Shown here in pieces: positions 9,401 through 15,066 of a stretch of DNA of 15,066 bases. The notes beneath the pieces were generated by a model. The model made no database searches, had not been told where the DNA came from, and worked only from the letters and a program-made list of their open reading frames with translations. Source of the DNA: an uncultured Ignavibacteria bacterium (GTDB taxonomy: Bacteria; Bacteroidota; Ignavibacteria; Tepidaquicellales; Tepidaquicellaceae). How positions within the stretch are numbered: the stretch's first letter is position 1; the number at the start of each line of letters is the position of its first letter. The position numbers were made by a program, and so were the translations under genes. The stretch lies in the NCBI GenBank assembly GCA_937924675.1, contig CALEVL010000346.1, forward strand, positions 1 to 15,066, written 5' to 3'.

Positions 9401-9952
9401 ATCAGATGCAAGTTTTCCGTTAAGCTGAAGCCGGAAGCCGGAGTTAAGCGTCAGGTCTCTGTTGTTGCCAACCGAGAATCCACGGAACAGACTTCCTGAT
9501 TTTGTAAGATCGGTTCCTTCAAATATGCTGCCCATGAAATCCTGCTTCTGAGTTGCGATCTCTACTGTATCACCCGTTATTGTATCGCGCTGTACAAGAA
9601 CTTCGAAGTTCGAGTATTCGTCCTTGAAAGAATACGGAAAGACATCGTAATCAATTTTGAGATTGTAGATCTGAAATGTATCAAGCTGATATTTTGAGAA
9701 AAGATCTTTGCTGAGTATGATCGATCCTTCTTTGTAATCTATCTTGTAATCATCAGTGGGTTTCAGAAGTTGCTGTTGTAAAGTCAAAATGTCGGAGAAC
9801 TGGATGAGAAATTTTTCAGGTAATGTGACAAGTGTATCCGTATGTCCTATGCGGGCAATGTATGTGCGGTAATTTGGGCTCTCCTGCTGTGCGCAGACCT
9901 GCAATGCGGTCAGCCCGAACAGAATGATCAGAATGTATTTTCCAATTACCAT
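6404..9952 (-). CDS. Large outer-membrane beta-barrel protein (about 1182 aa)
   Basis: I chose the ATG at 9950-9952. The open frame can extend to a TTG at 9994, but the signal peptide (MVIGKYILIILFGLTALQVCA, then Q) begins at the ATG. Cys20 does not sit in a good lipobox. Residues about 153-218 hold a conserved-looking block: SLFRGFSVGNNRDLTLNSG, then the TDEDSPIQPEGNTQ and LQELDKVFIEIKG segments. Residues about 296-331 read ILVLSGTEKVYLDG ... VIDYGIGTVTFT. The rest is alternating polar/hydrophobic beta-strand sequence rich in aromatics, ending in Phe-Phe (VKAFF), as expected of a BAM-inserted barrel. DINENGLQDENE at 864-875 fits an EF-hand-type calcium loop. The blocks recall roughly 1100-1200-aa uncharacterised surface proteins of Bacteroidetes and Ignavibacteria. 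It is half the length of the T9SS translocon SprA, so I do not call it that, though a distant relationship is possible. It lies 132 bp after the VWA gene, so it may be co-transcribed or have its own promoter. Confidence 0.88.
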   Translation of the reverse strand: MVIGKYILIILFGLTALQVCAQQESPNYRTYIARIGHTDTLVTLPEKFLIQFSDILTLQQQLLKPTDDYKIDYKEGSIILSKDLFSKYQLDTFQIYNLKIDYDVFPYSFKDEYSNFEVLVQRDTITGDTVEIATQKQDFMGSIFEGTDLTKSGSLFRGFSVGNNRDLTLNSGFRLQLNGKLASDLEINAALTDEDSPIQPEGNTQKLQELDKVFIEIKGSNFTGTIGDIDVEVANTEFINFRRKIQGAKAFADYGLGDALFSGAVQRGKFNINSFNGIDGTQGPYRLIGRDNETDILVLSGTEKVYLDGVQMTRGEQADYVIDYGIGTVTFTINRLITAASRIIVEFEYTDRKYSRTIITGSNISRLLKKKLNFYAHYITESDNPEKTIDFSLSEEDKEILAQAGDDRFKAVKSGVLFVGTDSATGIGKGLYVKSDTVINKESISYYKYLPNDSNSLYQVVFSFVGQGNGNYSQQTLQQYNFAGIKQGNYDTVIFIPLPNSYQVADIGINYESSPRREFTFDLESAISTLDANKLSTISDNNNSGVALNGRISLRKDKFKFLGMNLHSLEFNVRQKLVNQSFVPLERYNPVEFYREYNIQDTEVLTEDLKEASLNFSPAGYINFKGLFGQLKRGTVFNSLRAVGDFSMRNDTMKIPDLVYRIEYIKSEYEVSKTKSNWFRQFASAGYRNLLGNISYDEPNMEIRLDFNQENRENINTLITGDSLSSGSFAFYEIKPRVILNNFYNTTVYAEFGYRLDRLPYNGSFAEESNAITQLAGIRYEGLSWLSTLFELTIRNRKFTQEFTTEQNKDINTLLVNSQTRIDPFNGGLLTDLYYNITSEQQAKVERVFVPVPTGQGNYIYIGDINENGLQDENEFVLTSFNDGNYVRINRPTSELFPVTGLNTSVRFNLKPARFFNITGSSFADELLRNTTAETYLRIEENSKDPVTKNIYLLNVSTFQNDSNTLFGTQLFQQDINFFEFNPLYSLKLRYLEQKGFNQFVSGNEKLFTLQKIVRLKLGLTRDLSTIFEYVNRVDRNEAPPNSARNRNIYSDALLTDFSYRPVQEIESGFQINISKNTDVYPSSPTTADINQQILRFVYSFTMLGRLRIEFERGEVKVNKTSTIYPFELTGGRQAGLTYIWRGIFDYSISKNLQATINYDGRVEGDDRKIIHTGRAEVKAFF

Positions 9953-10005
9953 ACCCTGAAATGCAGCTGTTTGTGTAGAGTTATCTTTAAGCAATGAGAC
10001 AAGAA

Positions 10006-10034
10006 GAAATATGTCCGTTCACTTGCGTTTTCAA
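10006..10034 (-). promoter_or_regulatory. Weak candidate promoter of the barrel gene
   Basis: On the minus strand TTGAAA (10029-10034) is followed after 17 bases by TATTTC (10006-10011), in the 132-bp gap before the barrel gene. The -35 box is good but the -10 box is poor. The gap is also too long for tight coupling with the VWA gene, which is the main reason to expect some signal here. Confidence 0.22.
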
Positions 10035-10084
10035 ATGGGTAAAGTAATTATTGCGATATGAAGTCTTTTTGAATTAGTGTTGTA

Positions 10085-11719
10085 TCAGTAAATTCCGCTT
10101 TCATCAGTAACGCTGCCTTGCTTTGTCTTATGCTCTGTTGCTCTTATCATAAGAGTTGCCGATGATGTTTTGAATTCATTCTCTTCATATTCAATATCTA
10201 TCGGAACTTCTTCTGTCAGCTTAACCGTCTTACCGGGTGAAGTAGTGTTCTTCGAGTATTCAAAACTCAATCCGCCGGATAATGATTTCTTTATTTTTCC
10301 GAGATCGCCTGACATTCCGTGTGATACGCTGTAAGATGACATTCCGCCGAGACAGATATCATTCTTTGTTTCATTGTCTATGATAAGCTCAAAACATTTT
10401 TTCTTGAGGAAAAGATATATCAGTAATCCTGCCAACACCAATACTCCTGCTATCAGCCCTATGAGAACAAACAATCTCCAAGGACCGTATTTCATTCTTA
10501 TCTCAAGAGGAATCTTTGTTACTATCTTCTTGTCTTTGAGTACCGGTTGGAAAATTTCCGGAACTGATCTGAGTGCAAACAACTCGGTGAAACTGTTTAC
10601 ATATCCCTGATCAAGAACTATGTCAACCTGCGATACATCCAGTACAAGATCACCGCCTATGGTGAAATCTTCCTTGAAGATAGTGTTGAAAGAAAACTTA
10701 GGTGTGATCTCCGGAAGATTAAATATCACAGAGAATCCCGTTACTTCTCCTTCAGGCGATACATTGCTTACTGTTGAAGGAGAGATTGACTGCGTTCCGA
10801 GAGACTTGACGGAGTAATCTGAAGAGGAAAAGTTTTCGAGTCCAACGTTAAGCCGCGCGCTTTTGATTATGTACGGATACAGATTTGATTTCAGACTAAG
10901 GTCGTTGAATGTCTCCTTTACATTTTCTCCTTCTTCGAAACCAAATCCGCGAAGCGTTGATCCGTCATAATACAACTTTCCTTCGGATATCTTACTCTGT
11001 GTAACTCTCGGTTTAAGCACAACTGTACCTATGTCAAGAGGTTTAAGTGTAATCGCTTTTTGCTTTATGCCGGTGCCGCGGAGTATTGTATCATAATACT
11101 CAAGCTCCTGTTGTGATAATGTTTCTTCCGAGTAAACAATCCCGTAAGCAACATAACCTTTGGCAGTATCACTTCCGTCAACGATCTTCTCCGGTATTGG
11201 AAAAAGCAGTATTTTTCTGATCTTGTTATCGGTTCTTAGCCTGTTGTAAAACTCAAGCGTGTTTGCATAAGATGAATCACCTGTTCCGCTGTTGTCGTTT
11301 ATATTGTCCGTGATCAGCCAGATGATTCCTTTCTGACCGTCTATAGCTTCAATGCCTTTGTTGAGAGCTTCAATGAGATCTGTTGCTCCTGTCATCCTGT
11401 CTTTGCCGGTCATCAGGTTAAACTTTCCCATTACCTGCTCGGGAACAAAACTGCTTCCGGTTCCATCGAATATCATTCTCGGAGAAACTATGTCTCTTGC
11501 CTTGTCAGATTTTGTGAACAGCATTACTTTTGCTCTGTCATCCGGCTTGATGGAATTCTTCATCAGAGCCTTGCTGAACAGATTGAACAGACTTTGTTGA
11601 TTCTGATAGTAAGGCGACATGCTTCCGGAATTGTCGAACAGAAACACAAAGTCGTTGCTGCTTTGTGAGAATGTATGTGAAGCTGCAATGAACGAAAGAA
11701 CAATTATTAATGATTTCAT
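10085..11719 (-). CDS. Membrane-anchored VWA-domain protein
   Basis: This is a 544-residue protein. Residues 1-19 are a signal peptide (MKSLIIVLSFIAASHTFSQ). Residues about 23-225 form a von Willebrand A domain with a complete MIDAS metal site: D29-x-S31-x-S33 (DNSGS), T113 (GATD) and D138 (WLITDN). Residues about 230-405 are beta-rich and unassigned. A transmembrane helix spans about 415-437, followed by KKK. The 105-residue tail (from CFELIIDNE) is beta-rich, hydrophilic and predicted cytoplasmic. Known for the family: VWA domains with an intact MIDAS bind protein partners through a divalent metal. Inference: the protein holds a partner in the periplasm and has an inner tail that could contact a cytoplasmic protein. 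The best candidate is the propeller protein encoded just upstream, whose stop lies 5 bp before this ATG. No Shine-Dalgarno is visible, so translational coupling is likely. It is neither a BatA/BatB-type protein with two helices flanking the VWA domain nor a magnesium chelatase subunit. Confidence 0.9.
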   Translation of the reverse strand: MKSLIIVLSFIAASHTFSQSSNDFVFLFDNSGSMSPYYQNQQSLFNLFSKALMKNSIKPDDRAKVMLFTKSDKARDIVSPRMIFDGTGSSFVPEQVMGKFNLMTGKDRMTGATDLIEALNKGIEAIDGQKGIIWLITDNINDNSGTGDSSYANTLEFYNRLRTDNKIRKILLFPIPEKIVDGSDTAKGYVAYGIVYSEETLSQQELEYYDTILRGTGIKQKAITLKPLDIGTVVLKPRVTQSKISEGKLYYDGSTLRGFGFEEGENVKETFNDLSLKSNLYPYIIKSARLNVGLENFSSSDYSVKSLGTQSISPSTVSNVSPEGEVTGFSVIFNLPEITPKFSFNTIFKEDFTIGGDLVLDVSQVDIVLDQGYVNSFTELFALRSVPEIFQPVLKDKKIVTKIPLEIRMKYGPWRLFVLIGLIAGVLVLAGLLIYLFLKKKCFELIIDNETKNDICLGGMSSYSVSHGMSGDLGKIKKSLSGGLSFEYSKNTTSPGKTVKLTEEVPIDIEYEENEFKTSSATLMIRATEHKTKQGSVTDESGIY

Positions 11720-11724
11720 TTTAG

Positions 11725-13002
11725 TCAGATGTGAATGTTCATTTTGTCGTTGCTGAATGCAGTTAGTATTCCGTTGGCAGTAAGTGTATAAATGTCATTA
11801 TGAGATATTACGGCAGAGATTATCTCGATGTTCTGATTTGTTTCAGAAGACGAAATAACAAAACTCTCCGCTTCCTGAAATCTGTTCAGATTTCCGAACA
11901 CGATCTTATTCTTCTGTGAAATTATGATTACGTTCTTGCATACCGCTTCGATCCTGTTCTCATATTCGTCATCAAAGGAATATACCTGAAGTCCGCTTGA
12001 TTTGTAATACTTCCAGCCTTCCTGTGTTCCGATGAAAATGTTGTCTTTGAATGCCGCGATCGAATTCATAAATGTGTTTCTTATCCCGGTATTTCTGAAA
12101 TTGTAATTTACCGCGGGAAGGTCAAGATAATAGACTTCGTTTGCCTTGGTAGTTACATATATGCGGTTATTAAGACTGAATAGGAAAGGAACATCACCGC
12201 AATCAATATTCATTTTATGCTCTGCAGCTGCAAGCGTGTCAAGATTCATGATTGCTATCCGGTCACGGTAAACGGAGAATGCCGTATTTCCTGCAATGCA
12301 TATCTGTTCACCCGCAAAGTCAGAGAATGAAGTTGATGCACATACCGATCCGTCTCTGATATCAATCGCAACAATCCTGCCTGAGCGGTCGGAAGGATTG
12401 TGTTCTGAAAACACAATATAGTTGCCTCTTCTGTTCAGACTGCTCCAGATATAAAAACCTTCAGGTGCAGAATAGATCTCCGAATGCAGCATCTCTTCCT
12501 TCTTATCAAAGATGGAATAGATCTTTTGCGGTGAATTTATATAGACAACATTATTGTGAACAACGCCGGTCTTCTCAAATGCCTGATCCTCGAAAAAGAT
12601 CTTGTCACAGAAAACACCGTCAAACCTGTCTGCCAGATAGACATTCCCGCTTCTCGATGCCGCAATCGTGTACTTGCTTGTTACAAGAAGCGAGGATAGA
12701 AACTCATCGTTCAACTGCATCTGAAAATTTGAGCCGAAACTCTTGTCAATGCCTTCAGGAAACCTTAACTGAGTCTCAAAATTATTGCATAATCCCGGAT
12801 TGCCCTTGAAGTAGAAGTCAGTCTTTGATTGCCTGATCTTTGCTTCATAGCTTTCCTCAATATCATCAATTTCGATTTTTGCAGGAGGTGAATATTCCTC
12901 CTCTTCCGGAGGAACAACAACAATTATCCTTTCCTTTCCAGCATCATTGTCGGGGTGCTCTTCGTGAATATCGTCTATGTCTATTATGATCTTCTCAGGC
13001 AT
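11725..13002 (-). CDS. Cytoplasmic beta-propeller-like protein with acidic N-terminal tail
   Basis: This is a 425-residue protein with no signal peptide or membrane helix. Residues 1-58 are low-complexity and acidic, with a twice-repeated short motif: IDIDDIHEE at 7-15 and IEIDDIEES at 43-51, separated by IIVVVPPEEEEY. Residues about 85-425 consist of repeated short beta-strand blades (SGNVYLADR, NVVYINSPQKIYS, GRIVAIDIRDGSV, NRIYVTTKANEVYYLDL, DNIFIGTQEGWKYY, NDIYTLTANGILTAF), the pattern of PQQ/WD-like propellers. The blades are too degenerate to name a family. The start overlaps the end of the TsaC gene by 8 bp and the stop is 5 bp before the VWA gene, so it is certainly in an operon with both. 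Inference: the propeller is a protein-binding platform, possibly for the inner tail of the VWA protein; the repeated acidic motif could be a docking peptide. No enzymatic residues were recognised. Confidence 0.85.
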   Translation of the reverse strand: MPEKIIIDIDDIHEEHPDNDAGKERIIVVVPPEEEEYSPPAKIEIDDIEESYEAKIRQSKTDFYFKGNPGLCNNFETQLRFPEGIDKSFGSNFQMQLNDEFLSSLLVTSKYTIAASRSGNVYLADRFDGVFCDKIFFEDQAFEKTGVVHNNVVYINSPQKIYSIFDKKEEMLHSEIYSAPEGFYIWSSLNRRGNYIVFSEHNPSDRSGRIVAIDIRDGSVCASTSFSDFAGEQICIAGNTAFSVYRDRIAIMNLDTLAAAEHKMNIDCGDVPFLFSLNNRIYVTTKANEVYYLDLPAVNYNFRNTGIRNTFMNSIAAFKDNIFIGTQEGWKYYKSSGLQVYSFDDEYENRIEAVCKNVIIISQKNKIVFGNLNRFQEAESFVISSSETNQNIEIISAVISHNDIYTLTANGILTAFSNDKMNIHI

Positions 13003-13954
13003 GTTTCATTTGTGTGATGATAGGTACACCGTTTTCAACTTTGAATTTCCCTGTGCTTGCTCTTTCAAGTTTATCGTTAATTGCGATACCGATTCCTTTA
13101 TCTTCAATTTTTCTGCATAAAATTATTCCGAAGTCAGATTCATCAAGTCTGCGCATTTCAGAGAAAAGATTTACAGCCATGTTCACCGGGTCACCGAATT
13201 TATGAAGATCCAGGAAAACAGCATTAAGATCTTTCATTTCCTGCTCATCAGGCTCCGTATCAATTATAAACATCGGCTTGCGCGGTGAATAGTGAGATAA
13301 AGTCATTCCCGGAGAAATGATTTTATCTCCTTTGCCGCTTATGACTTTGCCGATCAACTTCTCGATCTCTTCGACAGTAACAGCTCCATGACGGAGTATT
13401 TTCGGAACGTCATCAACGAATGAGATAACCGTTGATTCAATACCGACTTTACATTTTCCGCCATCAAGTATGTATCTGATCTTCCCGCCGAGTTCGCTCA
13501 GTGTTTCCTCCGCACTTGTCGGTGAGATTCTGCCGAACATATTAGCCGACGGTGCGGCAACGGGAAAACCTGTCTGCGATAGCAATTCCATAAACACCGG
13601 ATGCCGCGGTATCCTCAAACCAACGCTGTCATTGCCGGCTGTAACTATATCGGGAATTATTTCCCTTTTCTTTACAATGAATGTGATCGGACCCGGTGAA
13701 TACTTTTCAGCAAGCGTGTAAACATCTTCAGGAATTTCCATTCCGTATTTCTGAAACTCCTCAATGCCTTTTACATGAACTATGATCGGATTGAACTTCG
13801 GCCTGTCCTTTGTTTGGTATATTTTGGCCACCGCGTTTCCGTTTAGTGCGTTTGCACCAAGCCCGTAAACTGTCTCTGTCGGAATTCCCGCAATGTTGCC
13901 CGAATCAAGTTCAGAGGCAATCAAGCCGACATCTTTAATGATCTTCGTAGTCAT
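12995..13954 (-). CDS. tsaC: Sua5/TsaC threonylcarbamoyl-AMP synthase
   Basis: This 319-residue protein matches the two-domain Sua5 form. It makes threonylcarbamoyl-AMP from threonine, bicarbonate and ATP, the first step of t6A37 synthesis on ANN-decoding tRNAs; TsaB/TsaD/TsaE complete the transfer. The YrdC domain (about 1-200) shows PTETVYGLG at 25-33, KDRP at 49-52, SPGP at 86-89, GLRIPRH at 112-118, APSAN at 134-138, SPTSAE at 144-149, GIESTV at 171-176 and LRHGAV at 187-192. The linker SPGMTLSHYSP (214-224) and a C-terminal Sua5 domain with INDKLERAS near 292-300 follow. All key family motifs are present, so it should be active. The tail after residue 300 is slightly longer than I would expect. 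GAGGTG sits just 1 nt before the ATG, unusually close, but no other Met lies near. The start overlaps the preceding gene by 4 bp (ATGA). The housekeeping function contrasts with its unrecognised operon partners. Confidence 0.95.
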   Translation of the reverse strand: MTTKIIKDVGLIASELDSGNIAGIPTETVYGLGANALNGNAVAKIYQTKDRPKFNPIIVHVKGIEEFQKYGMEIPEDVYTLAEKYSPGPITFIVKKREIIPDIVTAGNDSVGLRIPRHPVFMELLSQTGFPVAAPSANMFGRISPTSAEETLSELGGKIRYILDGGKCKVGIESTVISFVDDVPKILRHGAVTVEEIEKLIGKVISGKGDKIISPGMTLSHYSPRKPMFIIDTEPDEQEMKDLNAVFLDLHKFGDPVNMAVNLFSEMRRLDESDFGIILCRKIEDKGIGIAINDKLERASTGKFKVENGVPIITQMKHA

Positions 13955-14412
13955 ACACCTCTTGAAGATATTATTTCCTCGAGTCTTCTTACCCGCCTCC
14001 TGAGTGTTAATGAAGAATCAGCTATCTGAAAAACAACTCCGAAACATAAGAACAACATTCCCGCAAATCCAAACATCATCCTGTATAGATAATTCACGGC
14101 CACGATAAACGGATCGTACACGGATCTTTTAATCATGCCATTCTGCTCTCTTGCATACTTCGATTCATCGATCTTTTCGCTTGAGAAAAAATTCCTGATT
14201 TTTTCTATCTGAAGTTCGATCTGTTTGGATTTGTATATAAGGTCATCAATCCTGTTATCAGCTGATTCAACATATTCTCTTTTGAATCCTGCTTTTTCGA
14301 TGGTCTTTTCCGAAAGTGAGTCTATGGATGGGCGCATAAGGCCGCCGCCGAGCAAAGCCGTAAGTAACAATAAGCCGCCGATTACATAAGCGACTGCATA
14401 TACAAATTTCAT
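13951..14412 (-). CDS. Small two-helix membrane protein with central coiled coil
   Basis: This is a 153-residue protein of no family I recognise. A transmembrane helix (about 4-25, glycine- and leucine-rich) is followed by a charged central region of about 80 residues. Its 50-76 part has heptad-like spacing (IDDLIYKSKQIELQIEKIRNFF) and is a likely coiled coil. A second helix spans about 110-130, then a basic tail (TLRRRVRRLEEIISSRG). The basic tail suggests that the C-terminus is cytoplasmic and the central region periplasmic. It is the first gene of the operon; its stop overlaps the TsaC start in an ATGA. On the minus strand a TATAAA box lies at 14427-14432, only about 15 nt before the ATG, with no convincing -35. 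A TAATAT box lies further upstream near 14483. Neither is decisive. No Shine-Dalgarno is seen. Confidence 0.8.
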   Translation of the reverse strand: MKFVYAVAYVIGGLLLLTALLGGGLMRPSIDSLSEKTIEKAGFKREYVESADNRIDDLIYKSKQIELQIEKIRNFFSSEKIDESKYAREQNGMIKRSVYDPFIVAVNYLYRMMFGFAGMLFLCFGVVFQIADSSLTLRRRVRRLEEIISSRGV

Positions 14413-14526
14413 GAGTCAAAATAGCTTTTATACCAAAAAAAATACATACGAAACTAGCCGCGCATGATGCCCTGACCATTGCTGATATTACCTAAAAGGA
14501 ATCAAGGGAATTGCTAATTATTGCCC

Positions 14527-14562
14527 CCGCTGGAGTCTCCGCGCTTTTCGGGACTCCGGCGG
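14527..14562. repeat. Imperfect GC-rich hairpin
   Basis: CCGCTGGAGTC (14527-14537) and GACTCCGGCGG (14552-14562) pair at 10 of 11 positions, the exception being T opposite G. The loop contains an inner CCG/CGG pair around CGCTTTT. No T-run follows on either strand, so it is not a typical intrinsic terminator. It is more likely part of a dispersed structured repeat. Confidence 0.55.
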
Positions 14563-14576
14563 AATGCAAAGCTTTT

Positions 14577-14629
14577 GCGTCAGCCTGCCACTTCGTGGAG
14601 TCCGGGTAAAGCTCCTGAGACTCTGACGC
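14577..14629. repeat. Nested inverted repeats (7-bp outer stem with inner hairpins)
   Basis: GCGTCAG (14577-14583) and CTGACGC (14623-14629) form a perfect 7-bp outer stem. Inside lie a small hairpin CCAC-TTC-GTGG (14588-14598) and a second pair, GAGTC (14598-14602) with GACTC (14619-14623), which partly competes with the outer stem. The arrangement could fold as a branched RNA or as cruciform DNA. No known RNA family was recognised. Confidence 0.45.
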
Positions 14630-14685
14630 GGGCAGAAACAATGCGGCGAGTTTTGTGTCGTTGATCACGCAATAATTCTATTCCC

Positions 14686-14709
14686 AGCCCACGACTTAAG
14701 TCGTGGGCT
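14686..14709. repeat. Perfect 24-bp palindrome, unit 1
   Basis: Arms AGCCCACGAC and GTCGTGGGCT surround TTAA with every base paired, so the same sequence reads on both strands. As RNA it gives a 10-bp stem with a UUAA loop. No T-run follows. Confidence 0.92.
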
Positions 14710-14819
14710 ATGTTGTTTGTCCGTTGTGCGGCATTGCTTCTTTGGCAGAACTGATTTTGCAACAGCCAACAACAATGCAGCGAGCTTCGTGTCGGTGATT
14801 TATCCGTAACCCCAATCCC

Positions 14820-14843
14820 AGTCCACGACTTAAGTCGTGGGCT
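14820..14843. repeat. 24-bp palindrome with one wobble, unit 2
   Basis: Arms AGTCCACGAC and GTCGTGGGCT surround TTAA. The single departure (T opposite G) is a G-U wobble in plus-strand RNA, so the stem is retained. Confidence 0.9.
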
Positions 14844-14951
14844 ATATTGTTTGTGCGCTGTGCGGAGTGGCTTCTTTGACAGAACTGATTTTGCAACAGC
14901 CAACAACCATGCTGCGAACTTCGTGTCGTTGATTAATCCGTAACACCAAAT

Positions 14952-14981
14952 CCCAGCCCGCGACTTAAGTCGTGGACTGGG
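14952..14981. repeat. Extended 30-nt palindrome, unit 3
   Basis: Arms CCCAGCCCGCGAC and GTCGTGGACTGGG surround TTAA. This gives a 13-bp stem with one G-T pair and one C-A mismatch. The right arm is the exact complement of the left arm of unit 2 (CCCAGTCCACGAC), not of its own left arm. Confidence 0.88.
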
Positions 14982-15066
14982 CTATGTTGTTTGTGCGCTG
15001 TGCGGTAAAGTTTCTCTGACAGAACTGATTTTGCAACAGCCAACAACAATGCAGCGAGTTTCGTGT

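Larger units (their letters stand above)
14413..14642. other. Gene-free upstream region of the operon
   Basis: There is no credible ORF. The part next to the operon (14413-14520) is AT-rich and should carry the operon promoter. The part from 14521 to 14642 is GC-rich, with several inverted repeats listed separately. Base composition changes sharply at about 14521, suggesting that the GC-rich block and the adjoining array were inserted together. Confidence 0.6.
14643..15066. repeat. Tandem array of about 134-140-bp palindrome-bearing units
   Basis: Three full units and the start of a fourth lie head to tail: 14643-14776 (134 bp), 14777-14910 (134 bp), 14911-15050 (140 bp) and 15051 to the edge. 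Each begins GC(A/G/T)GCGA followed by a TTCGTGTCG-like stretch and has a CTTAAG-centred palindrome about 45 bases in. Each ends with the nearly invariant AGAACTGATTTTGC, then AACAGCCAACAAC. The third unit is longer because of a 5-base difference in the right palindrome arm plus one other base. Unit ends are strongly conserved, while the segments flanking the palindrome vary. No transposase or other gene is inside; open frames here only read through the repeats. It may be a REP-like or non-autonomous mobile repeat that amplified in place. The array continues past the window, so its full copy number is unknown. Confidence 0.9.

Noticed and set aside
6404..9952. Calling the barrel protein SprA
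   Set aside because: SprA is about twice this length; only a general resemblance of barrel blocks can be seen, so the name is not supported.
9953..9994. Longer start for the barrel gene at 9994
   Set aside because: The codon is TTG and adds 14 polar residues before a clean signal peptide that starts at the ATG at 9952.
14527..14562. Intrinsic terminator
   Set aside because: The hairpin is good but no T-run follows on either strand.
14580..14906. 108-codon minus-strand open frame in the repeats
   Set aside because: It reads through two tandem units and repeats the same peptide (NNIAHDLSRGLG); it is explained by the DNA repeat.
14643..15066. CRISPR array
   Set aside because: Units are 134-140 bp and contiguous, with conservation across the unit and no unique spacers of 25-40 bp; no cas gene is present.

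Overview
The window looks like part of a chromosome from the Ignavibacteria / Bacteroidetes-Chlorobi side of the tree. The main clue is the leftmost gene, which carries a type IX secretion (T9SS) type A C-terminal sorting domain with the NYPNPFNPSTK signature (reverse strand, around 78-113). Support comes from other proteins with the look of that group: the ELSSF..V.....NLNWTTSSETNNSGF module, an outer-membrane barrel with a PIQPEGNTQ-LQE-DKVF block, and AT-rich spacers. This placement is inferred from protein style, not from a marker gene. All recognised genes lie on the minus strand, so transcription runs from right to left.

Layout from left to right. (1) 1-6017 holds a giant secreted T9SS cargo protein whose C-terminus runs off the window. 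It is built from two homologous beta-helix modules joined by an Ig-like linker. (2) 6018-6403 is a gene-free spacer with a good sigma70-like promoter for the giant gene, AT-rich heptamer repeats and a pair of small GC hairpins. (3) 6404-9952 encodes a large outer-membrane beta-barrel protein. (4) 10085-14412 is a compact four-gene operon, read in this order: a small two-helix membrane protein, a Sua5/TsaC threonylcarbamoyl-AMP synthase, a cytoplasmic beta-propeller protein with an acidic N-terminal tail, and a membrane-anchored VWA protein. Junctions are a 4-bp overlap, an 8-bp overlap and a 5-bp gap. (5) 14413-15066 is gene-free. It holds a GC-rich structured element and then a tandem array of about 134-140-bp units, each with a CTTAAG-centred palindrome. 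The array runs off the right edge.

Functionally, the left half concerns the cell surface: a T9SS-exported beta-helix protein and an outer-membrane barrel. The right half couples one conserved tRNA-modification enzyme (t6A synthesis) to three proteins without a recognised family role. The VWA protein has its MIDAS domain outside the inner membrane and a beta-rich tail inside. The propeller gene ends five bases before the VWA gene, so the two products are candidates to act together. No tRNA, rRNA, CRISPR array, transposase gene or integrase was seen.

The most noteworthy items are the internal duplication in the giant protein, the palindrome-bearing tandem array, the propeller/VWA pair, and the EF-hand-like loop in the barrel protein.
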